From NCBI GenBank assembly GCA_022565135.1, contig JADFKA010000021.1, positions 1 through 12,509 of the forward strand: a stretch of DNA of 12,509 nucleotides, written 5' to 3'. Made by a program: the position numbers and the translations under genes. The notes under the pieces are model-generated. The model ran no database searches and was not told the DNA's origin. It saw only the letters and a program-made list of their open reading frames with translations. Origin of the DNA: Pseudomonadota bacterium (GTDB taxonomy: Bacteria > Pseudomonadota > Gammaproteobacteria > Steroidobacterales > Woeseiaceae). Below are positions 7,716 to 12,509 of this stretch, piece after piece. Numbering within the stretch: position 1 is the stretch's first letter; each line of letters starts with the position of its first letter.

Positions 7716-8332
7716 TGCGAAAGATTTTGATCGAGGAACTGACGAAATAGCACAGCCCAGTGTTGGGCAGCGTCTTCAACGCTCGTCCAGTCTGTGGTGA
7801 TGCCTTTAGCAGTGGTGAAAGAGGGGGTCTGAGCGCTGTCGGCTGCACGCGCGAGGATGGCATCGGATTCGGAGTCACGCATTTCCATTAGGAACAATAA
7901 TTTTCCCGGCGACGCAATGTCCCGAATTTCTGAATTCAAACTCATCATTGTGCCTGGCGTCGCATTTCGCAAATCGATCAATGTGGCTTGAACTTTCATC
8001 GTGGATGGACCTGCAGTGCTCACGATCGAGTAGTCTTGCAGCTCGTTGAGGAAGGCGCTGCGAAAAATCTGCCGCAAACGCTGGATGTCTTCTGGTGGCG
8101 TGAAAGAGTCCTTCGGAAAAAAGATGCCCATATCTTCGGCGAGCAGCTGATCATATTTGCTGAAGTCGGCACCTGCCGCGATTAGTGCTGAATCGACGTT
8201 ACCACTTTTTACGACATTAAAACTCTGGGTCTCGACGGTTGTACAGCCGTAAAAAAATTGGGAGGCGAGTGCCAATATTGACAAGGCCGGGAGCGTGTTG
8301 CTCTTGCAAGTTTGGTGATCGGACGTCAACAT
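7712..8332 (-). CDS. DUF3313-like lipoprotein, paralogue of the facing gene
   Basis: A 206-residue exported protein. ATG at 8332 is chosen because AGAGGA lies 8 bases upstream. The signal peptide is long and ends FYGC (Cys30), an unusual but acceptable lipobox. The mature part has DFSKYDQLLAEDMGIFF, a helix (RQIFRSAFLNELQDYSIV), the strand MKVQATLIDLRN and the block FLMEMRDSESDAILARAADS, which aligns with LVLEIRDSVTDAIFARAVDR of the gene at 6992-7696. Both also end in a helix around an aromatic (AAQHWAVLFRQFLDQ here, VAKYWASRLREVLEG there). It therefore belongs to the same family as its neighbour, in opposite orientation. Function unknown. Confidence 0.8.
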   Translation of the reverse strand: MLTSDHQTCKSNTLPALSILALASQFFYGCTTVETQSFNVVKSGNVDSALIAAGADFSKYDQLLAEDMGIFFPKDSFTPPEDIQRLRQIFRSAFLNELQDYSIVSTAGPSTMKVQATLIDLRNATPGTMMSLNSEIRDIASPGKLLFLMEMRDSESDAILARAADSAQTPSFTTAKGITTDWTSVEDAAQHWAVLFRQFLDQNLSH

Positions 8333-8366
8333 CAATCTGTTCCTCTTTCTCGCGGACCCGGAGAAC

Positions 8367-8386
8367 GACTGTCAGGAATGGCAGTC
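8367..8386 (+). promoter_or_regulatory. Eight-pair hairpin with GNRA-type loop in the leader of the 8435 gene
   Basis: GACTGTCA (8367-8374) and TGGCAGTC (8379-8386) pair over all eight positions when read as plus-strand RNA, with one G-U wobble, around the tetraloop GGAA. On the minus strand the wobble becomes an A-C mismatch. It lies 48 bases before the start codon at 8435, within the 102-base divergent gap. It could act as a leader hairpin for the 8435 transcript or as an operator. Confidence 0.4.
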
Positions 8387-8434
8387 TACCCCAACAATGG
8401 TTCCCGTTTCGATTCTCATCATGGAGCATAATAA

Positions 8435-8935
8435 ATGAGGTTCATTACCAAACGATATATCCTCGCGCTGCTGCCTCTCCTATGCAGTACCGTTGTGCTC
8501 GGCCAGAGCTCGGAATCGAGCATTCCTGGAAACCAGGAACTCGCTAACGCGCGCGCGTTACTCCAGGTGGGTCGCGCAGACATCATCCGTGAAGATCTGC
8601 ATATATCTGAGGACGAATTCACCGGTTTCTGGCCGGTCTACGATAATTACCGTAAGGAGATTTTGGCCGTTCGTGATCGACAGACCGAGATGATCGCGGA
8701 ATTTGTCAGGCGAAATCGTGAAGGTGACTTGACCGATGCGTATGCGGAAGATCTTATTAAAGATTATTTCGAAATAAAAGGCGATTTGCTCAAGGTGCAG
8801 GAGAGTTTTCTGGAGCGGTTCCGACAAGTCTTGCCGGCGTTGAAAGTCGCTCGTTTTTATCAACTCGAGAACAAGATGGACGCGGAGATTGATGCGCAGC
8901 TGGCTTTGTTCGTTCCGCTTGTTGAGGGAATGTAG
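8435..8935 (+). CDS. Small periplasmic helical protein with FWPVY motif
   Basis: A 166-residue exported protein. Signal peptide to about residue 23 (VVLG before QSS). The mature part is almost entirely predicted helical and highly charged. It holds the EDEFTGFWPVYDNYRKE motif (Phe65-Tyr69), which in many proteobacterial homologues follows a short helix of the type L-x-I-(S/T)-x-x-(E/Q) (here DLHISEDE). This layout recalls the LTxxQ helices of Spy/CpxP-type periplasmic chaperones, but clear LTxxQ repeats are missing, so that relation is only a possibility. GGAG lies 8 bases before the ATG. It is transcribed divergently from the DUF3313-like lipoprotein gene and faces the response regulator gene. 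Function not established. Confidence 0.8.
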   Translation: MRFITKRYILALLPLLCSTVVLGQSSESSIPGNQELANARALLQVGRADIIREDLHISEDEFTGFWPVYDNYRKEILAVRDRQTEMIAEFVRRNREGDLTDAYAEDLIKDYFEIKGDLLKVQESFLERFRQVLPALKVARFYQLENKMDAEIDAQLALFVPLVEGM

Positions 8936-8947
8936 TTCACGATATCA

Positions 8948-8967
8948 GCCTGCTTATAAATACAGGC
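8948..8967. terminator. Weak hairpin between convergent genes
   Basis: GCCTG (8948-8952) and CAGGC (8963-8967) form a five-pair stem with a ten-base AT-rich loop, in the 49-base gap between the 8435 gene and the response regulator gene. There is no clear T-run after it on either strand. Confidence 0.3.
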
Positions 8968-8984
8968 ACTAGTAATTTGAGCGA

Positions 8985-9536
8985 TCAAGCCACCCGCTTC
9001 GATGACATATGACTCGTTGAATCGTTCAGAAGACTGTCGAGTTTGGCGGGGAATTTCGCGCCACTGAGATCGCTTTTCAAGAAGTAACCCGCCCTGAGTT
9101 TTTTGAGTTCCTGCATCATTTCCTTGGTCTGATCTGCACCCGTGCACATGAACACCAGGGTATCGTCGAATCTCGACAATTTACGAATCCTGGATATCGC
9201 CTCAAGACCGCCAATCCCGGGCATGCGGTTATCCACCAGAATGACGGTTGGCGTCAGACTCTTCAGTTTCTCGAGGCCCGCCTCAGCTGAAGTCGCCCCT
9301 ACCAACTGCCAGCGATCTTTGTCTTTTAATGCGCGTTGGGCGATCTCGTGTTCGAGTTCGTCGTCGTCGATCAGCATTATGCAGACGGGCTTGCCCATGG
9401 TTGTCAGGTCATCAACGTGTCGCAACTTGCATTTTGATAACACTTCCTCAAGCCGCGCACGAGTAACTGGTTTGTCGATGAATTCATCCATGCCCGCGGC
9501 AGAACATTTTTCACGATCCTCGTGCATAACATTCAT
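8985..9536 (-). CDS. Response regulator (single full receiver domain with a partial receiver at the N-terminus)
   Basis: A cytoplasmic two-component receiver protein without an output domain. Counting from the ATG at 9536 (183 residues), residues about 50-170 are a complete receiver: acidic cluster IMLIDDD (Asp57-Asp59), phosphorylation site LVDNRMP (Asp102), switch Thr132 (FMCTGA) and conserved Lys154 (FLKSD). Asp, Thr and Lys are all present, so it should be phosphorylatable. Residues 1-36 are the tail of another receiver: HEDREKCSAAGMDEFIDKPV matches the last helix and Lys-Pro of hybrid-kinase receivers, but its first four strands are absent. The start is uncertain: the ATG at 9398 would give only the full receiver; the ATG at 9536 has a weak GAGA. 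The open frame continues to 9743 without receiver-like sequence. No histidine kinase is adjacent. Output is probably by protein-protein contact. Confidence 0.75.
   Translation of the reverse strand: MNVMHEDREKCSAAGMDEFIDKPVTRARLEEVLSKCKLRHVDDLTTMGKPVCIMLIDDDELEHEIAQRALKDKDRWQLVGATSAEAGLEKLKSLTPTVILVDNRMPGIGGLEAISRIRKLSRFDDTLVFMCTGADQTKEMMQELKKLRAGYFLKSDLSGAKFPAKLDSLLNDSTSHMSSKRVA
9429..9536 (-). pseudogene. Truncated receiver-domain tail
   Basis: This stretch encodes only the end of a receiver domain (NVMHEDREKCSAAGMDEF, then Lys22-Pro23 from the ATG at 9536, then a short helix). Bases 9537-9720 were read in all three minus frames and none encodes the missing upstream strands, so a simple frameshift does not explain the loss. 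It looks like the remnant of a hybrid sensor kinase or double-receiver protein after deletion, now joined in frame to the intact receiver. Confidence 0.5.
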
Positions 9537-9688
9537 CGAGTATCTCTGGTGCCAGGAAAACTCCGGCTTGCAATTATCGGGTCCGCAAGAGCAACGACGC
9601 TTTTCCGTGATATCGCCCAAGACAAGTGATAACGCCTTCACAGTTTTTAATAAAATCCAATAAGTTACTGGACTTTCTTCGTGTGATT

Positions 9689-9710
9689 TGGGACAAAAGA
9701 TCCGGTCCCA
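9689..9710 (+). promoter_or_regulatory. Inverted repeat directly before a ribosome binding site
   Basis: TGGGAC (9689-9694) and GTCCCA (9705-9710) are perfect inverted arms around a ten-base loop. The right arm ends one base before the GGAG (9712-9715) of the small gene at 9723. It could be an operator in the divergent region or an RNA hairpin that affects translation of the small gene. Confidence 0.35.
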
Positions 9711-9722
9711 CGGAGATTCACA

Positions 9723-9932
9723 ATGAAGGCTGCCAACGCGCACGGCAAGATCGATTACCGATTACTCGGGATGTTGTCAGACCTTGTCATTTGCAGCCGC
9801 TGTTTTCGCGCCGGAAAAGTCACACCGGTGCCACAAGTACTATCGAAGCGACACACGCCGCGGTCGCTGTGCAGAAGCTGCATCGAGCCACGTCGTCACA
9901 CTTTTCGCCGTATCGTCAAACACCTGAACTGA
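9723..9932 (+). CDS. Small basic protein with two CxxC pairs (possible zinc ribbon)
   Basis: A 69-residue open frame. Support for it being real: GGAG stands 7 bases before the ATG, and the product has two CxxC pairs in the right arrangement for a zinc ribbon, CSRC (Cys24, Cys27) and CRSC (Cys50, Cys53), 22 residues apart. It is strongly basic, with many Arg, Lys and His, and ends in RRHTFRRIVKHLN. No signal peptide or membrane segment. I do not recognise the family. It is divergent from the response regulator and lies 112 bases upstream of tdk on the same strand; no co-function follows from that. A longer open frame overlaps it in another frame (9626-9961) but has no start signal and no recognisable motif. 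Confidence 0.55.
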   Translation: MKAANAHGKIDYRLLGMLSDLVICSRCFRAGKVTPVPQVLSKRHTPRSLCRSCIEPRRHTFRRIVKHLN

Positions 9933-10044
9933 TTCCTGGTGTTCGGCGGCCCCGGCCTTGAACATGAAGCCTAGAGATACTGACCGTGTTGCGGCACTAT
10001 CGGGTTTCCAGTCACAATAATACGCGGATCAACGTGAATTCCTG

Positions 10045-10623
10045 ATGGCGAAGCTCTATTTTTACTATTCGTCGATGAATGCGGGCAAATCGACTGCATT
10101 ACTTCAGTCCAGCTACAACTACAGAGAACGTGGCATGAACACGATGGTTCTTGCACCGGAGTTCGATGATCGGTTTGGCGTTGGCAAGGTTACGTCGCGT
10201 ATCGGCATCGAGGCAGAAGCAACTGCGTTTCGACCGGCGGACGATTTGTTGAAAGTCGTTGAAAAGTATTGCGAGAACAATGACCTGCATTGCGTATTGA
10301 TCGACGAGGCTCAGTTCCTGACCAAAGAACAGGTATTCCAGCTTGGCGAAGTAACCGACAAGCTCAATATTCCTGTGCTTGCCTACGGGTTGCGCACCGA
10401 TTTTCAGGGCGAGCCGTTCGAGGGCAGCAAATACCTGCTGGCCTGGTCAGACAACCTCAAAGAACTCAAGGCGATCTGCCACTGCGGCGCGAAAGCCACG
10501 ATGGTTGTGCGGTTTGATGAGAGTGGAAATACGATACGTGAAGGATCGCAGATCGAGATTGGCGGCAACGATCGCTATGTCTCCATGTGTCGCAAACACT
10601 TCAAGGAAAAATTTTACGGCTAG
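10045..10623 (+). CDS. tdk: Thymidine kinase, type II
   Basis: Phosphorylates thymidine (and deoxyuridine) with ATP in the cytoplasm as part of pyrimidine salvage. The 192-residue product is very close to the E. coli enzyme along its length. Visible elements: P-loop SSMNAGKST (Lys15), DDRFG (41-45) and SRIG (51-54), Walker B/catalytic motif LIDEAQFL with Glu88 as the catalytic base, the lasso region YGLRTDFQGEPF (114-125), and a complete structural zinc site CHC (Cys145, Cys147) with Cys182 and His185 in CRKH. The C-terminal extension found in E. coli is missing; length is otherwise typical. No strong ribosome binding site precedes the ATG at 10045, but an in-frame stop upstream (10040-10042 frame context GTGAATTCCTGA) argues against a longer form. 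The end is 6 bases from the facing AAA-FHA gene. Confidence 0.95.
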   Translation: MAKLYFYYSSMNAGKSTALLQSSYNYRERGMNTMVLAPEFDDRFGVGKVTSRIGIEAEATAFRPADDLLKVVEKYCENNDLHCVLIDEAQFLTKEQVFQLGEVTDKLNIPVLAYGLRTDFQGEPFEGSKYLLAWSDNLKELKAICHCGAKATMVVRFDESGNTIREGSQIEIGGNDRYVSMCRKHFKEKFYG

Positions 10624-10629
10624 CCCGGA

Positions 10630-11916
10630 TTAGATACCCGACGTTGGCAAATTTTCCGTCAGTGTCACCGGCATGACTGCGGTGTTTTCCTGCGCGAGTA
10701 ACTCGCGCATGTCATCGAGAGATTTCATGATTACCGTATCCGCAAATTCTATGGCGTCCAGTGAGTCACGCGAAGTGGCATGCGGGTCATTGAACTTGAT
10801 GCGATGATTGCCAACGGTAATGACATCGTCGTGCAGCAACACATGATTCGAAATTCGTCGCGAGTTTACGAACGTGCCATTCGTGCTGTTCAAATCCATC
10901 AGCAATGTCGCGCTGCCATGTCGCACGAGCAATGCATGATGGCGGCTGATGAACTTGCTCGAAATCGGCACGTCATTGTGCTCTGATCGCCCGATCAAAA
11001 ATCGCTGCTTGTCGAACGTCAATTCATGCAAGGTTTCGCCATCAAATGACACGTAGAGTGTCGGCGGCTCCGGTGGCGCGCTGGTTTCTTGCTGAGCTTC
11101 GACGAAACTCGTGCTGTCCCACGTACCGCGCGGCAACACGGGGCGTTCCACCTGTTCTGAAGAAACGGGCAGCGTTTCTGCTTTGGCCAATGACAACAGT
11201 GCAATGCGATCAAGAATGCCGGGCCAGCCGCCTGAGGCGCGCCATAAATCTGTGCAAACTGAGGCCGGAAATATGAATTCGGGTATGACGCACCCAGCCG
11301 CGCGAAGTTTCGCGTACAGAAAATCCATCGCTTCAGAATTACCCATTGGGCGCAAGTGAAAGTCCCTGGTCAACCTTCTGTTGATACTTTTCATGGCCGG
11401 CGACTTGATGATCGATAACAGAGATCGGTCACTCATAAGTACGATCTTCAGTGCGCTCGTGCCGCGATAATTCAAACTGGCGAGCTCACACAATGCTCGC
11501 AATGCACTGGGATTGAGGGCATGCATGTTCTCGATAATCAGCAACGGCGGTGCGTGTTTAGCCGTTTGTTGCAGCGCGAATACTCGCAACATTGCGAGCA
11601 GCTCACTGGTCGAGCTGTGATCGAGCACGTAGCCGAACTGACGCAGAACGGCTTCAAAAAGGCCCATGGTGTTGAGACCGTCACCATCGACGACGGCGAC
11701 TGAAGATTCCTCAGGCATTGCGTCGACAAATTGGCGGATCACAGTTGTTTTGCCCGATAGCGCAGGGCCTTGTAGCAAGCTAAGGCCGTGCGGTGTGGTG
11801 CAGGTTTCTGCGAGGACTTTGAGCGCATCCGATTGGGATGCGTAGGCGACAGTCGACAGCGGCCTGCCATGAGTCCGGAATGGTTGTTCGTTCAGGCCTG
11901 CCGCGCCTAGATCCAT
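10630..11916 (-). CDS. AAA ATPase (ExeA/GspA-like) fused to a C-terminal FHA domain
   Basis: A 428-residue cytoplasmic protein. Residues about 10-240 are an ExeA/GspA-type AAA module: an N-terminal YASQSDALKVL helix, Walker A QGPALSGKTT (Lys56), and a Walker B position reading LLIIENMHAL, in which the usual Asp-Glu pair is Glu129-Asn130. After a Pro/Glu-rich linker (about 250-290) comes a forkhead-associated domain (about 295-378) with all marks: FLIGRSEHNDV, SRHHALL, DLNSTNGTFVN and VITVGNHRIKF. FHA domains bind phosphothreonine peptides. The acidic tail contains FADTVIMKSLDDM, a possible Thr-bearing ligand. ATG at 11916 is chosen; a TTG at 11931 is possible but has no ribosome binding site. 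No exe/gsp partner genes or Ser/Thr kinase lie in this window, so the signalling partner is unknown. Divergent from ccmA. Confidence 0.85.
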   Translation of the reverse strand: MDLGAAGLNEQPFRTHGRPLSTVAYASQSDALKVLAETCTTPHGLSLLQGPALSGKTTVIRQFVDAMPEESSVAVVDGDGLNTMGLFEAVLRQFGYVLDHSSTSELLAMLRVFALQQTAKHAPPLLIIENMHALNPSALRALCELASLNYRGTSALKIVLMSDRSLLSIIKSPAMKSINRRLTRDFHLRPMGNSEAMDFLYAKLRAAGCVIPEFIFPASVCTDLWRASGGWPGILDRIALLSLAKAETLPVSSEQVERPVLPRGTWDSTSFVEAQQETSAPPEPPTLYVSFDGETLHELTFDKQRFLIGRSEHNDVPISSKFISRHHALLVRHGSATLLMDLNSTNGTFVNSRRISNHVLLHDDVITVGNHRIKFNDPHATSRDSLDAIEFADTVIMKSLDDMRELLAQENTAVMPVTLTENLPTSGI

Positions 11917-12181
11917 AAGTTGTTCTCGCAATCACTGTTGATGCGTTAAATTCGGTAGTCTTGAGCCCCGGTGTCTTTTTTATGTCAATCTTCGACCGGA
12001 CCGACCAGTCTACGACCGCGCATTGATACTTACAAACCACAATCAAGGGATCCTTTGTGGATCAAAAGGACACGGCGATCTTTTATAAAAGTTATTAAAT
12101 AATGTCCGTAAGCTATTGAAATTCTAATATATCCGGAGAATTAAACATCACTGTCTGTGATTGTCGACGAGACGTAAGGCA
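11917..12181. promoter_or_regulatory. Divergent intergenic region, partly AT-rich, with inverted repeats
   Basis: A 265-base gap between the AAA-FHA gene and ccmA; bases 12080-12150 are clearly richer in A and T than the surroundings. It contains GATCC-TTTGT-GGATC (12049-12063), a five-pair hairpin, and the perfect 12-base palindrome CTTTTATAAAAG (12080-12091), whose centre TATAAA resembles a -10 box on both strands. No convincing -35 box at the right spacing was found. It presumably holds the ccmA promoter. No gene was seen in it. Confidence 0.4.
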
Positions 12182-12509
12182 TTGACCGCAAAGTTAACAT
12201 GTGACGACCTCACGTTGTTCCGCGGTGACCGCTGCCTTTTTGAAGGCTTGAGTTTTGCGCTGGATCCCAGCGAACTGCTATTGCTCGAGGGCGACAACGG
12301 CAGTGGCAAGACGAGCTTGTTGCGGGCTATTGTGGGTCTGATCGAACTCGAAAGAGGACGCGTGTGCTGGGACGGCGCACCGGTGCTCGCGCAACGACAA
12401 TCGTTTCACAACTCGCTCGTCTGGATGGCCCACCGTGTTGGCTTCAAGGCTGATCTGACCCTGGTCGAAAATCTGCATTTCGAATCAGCATTGCGGCTGC
12501 AATGCGCTG
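12182..12509 (+). CDS. ccmA: Cytochrome c biogenesis ABC transporter ATP-binding protein CcmA, N-terminal part
   Basis: The first 109 codons of the ATPase of the CcmABCD complex, which works with CcmB, CcmC and CcmD to release holo-CcmE during c-type cytochrome maturation. The gene runs off the right edge. The opening LTCDDLTLFRGDRCLFEGLSF is the usual CcmA start, including the RGDRCLF element. Walker A reads EGDNGSGKTSLLR (Lys43). The segment WMAHRVGFKADLTLVENLHF matches the GHxxGLK-LTxxENL region, which in CcmA takes the place of the Q-loop. There is no ATG: the best start is TTG at 12182, since alignment with the family puts the start there, although TAAGG lies only 2 bases before it; TTG at 12161 is the alternative. 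Further ccm genes are expected beyond the window. Confidence 0.88.
   Translation, partial: MTAKLTCDDLTLFRGDRCLFEGLSFALDPSELLLLEGDNGSGKTSLLRAIVGLIELERGRVCWDGAPVLAQRQSFHNSLVWMAHRVGFKADLTLVENLHFESALRLQCA

Noticed and set aside
9541..9720. Frameshifted beginning of the partial receiver domain
   Set aside because: All three minus frames were read; none encodes the acidic pocket or the phosphorylation-site strand, so deletion rather than frameshift is favoured.
9626..9961. 111-residue open frame overlapping the small CxxC gene
   Set aside because: No ribosome binding site, no motif, and it runs antisense into the response regulator's upstream region; the overlapping 69-residue frame has better support.
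1..12509. Search for a defence island, mobile element, CRISPR array, tRNA or rRNA
   Set aside because: No transposase, integrase, nuclease, spaced direct repeats or tRNA-like fold was found; the genes are housekeeping or envelope types.

Overview
The window looks like chromosomal DNA of a free-living, probably marine, gammaproteobacterium. The thymidine kinase is very close to the enterobacterial type II enzyme, the right edge opens into a CcmA-type cytochrome c maturation ATPase, and the rest is rich in proteobacterial envelope proteins (DUF4136, DUF3313, DUF481, a TAXI-type binding protein). A Woeseia-like or related sediment lineage would fit, but that placement is an inference from gene content only. 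No rRNA, tRNA, CRISPR array, transposase or phage gene was seen.

Layout. 1-607 (-): N-terminal third of a lipoprotein sulfatase, cut by the window edge. 753-3896 (+): a two-gene unit, a DUF4136 lipoprotein and a large secreted protein of unknown function with three repeated modules. 3900-5150 (-): a TAXI-type solute-binding lipoprotein with a membrane anchor and cytoplasmic tail. 5229-6257 (+): a DUF481 outer-membrane beta-barrel. 6283-6912 (-): a lipoprotein of unrecognised family. 6992-7696 (+) and 7712-8332 (-): two related DUF3313-type lipoproteins facing each other. 8435-8935 (+): a small periplasmic helical protein. 8985-9536 (-): a response regulator with a leftover piece of a second receiver domain at its N-terminus. 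9723-9932 (+): a possible small CxxC/CxxC zinc-ribbon protein. 10045-10623 (+): tdk. 10630-11916 (-): an AAA ATPase fused to an FHA domain. 12182-end (+): start of ccmA.

The left two thirds (1-8935) is an almost unbroken run of exported proteins: nine consecutive genes carry signal peptides or lipoboxes. The right third is cytoplasmic. Strand changes at nearly every gene, giving five convergent junctions with gaps of only 3-49 bases and several short divergent intergenic regions, so most genes appear to be single transcription units; 753/1368 is the only clear operon.

I do not see a convincing new multi-gene system. The most interesting items are the composite receiver protein, the unannotated-looking small CxxC protein with a hairpin over its ribosome binding site, the FHA-AAA protein with an altered Walker B motif, the facing pair of DUF3313 lipoproteins, and an 8-bp hairpin with a GNRA loop in the leader of the 8435 gene. 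No gene-free stretch exceeds 300 bases unless the response regulator starts at its inner ATG (9398); the longest is the 265-base, partly AT-rich gap before ccmA.
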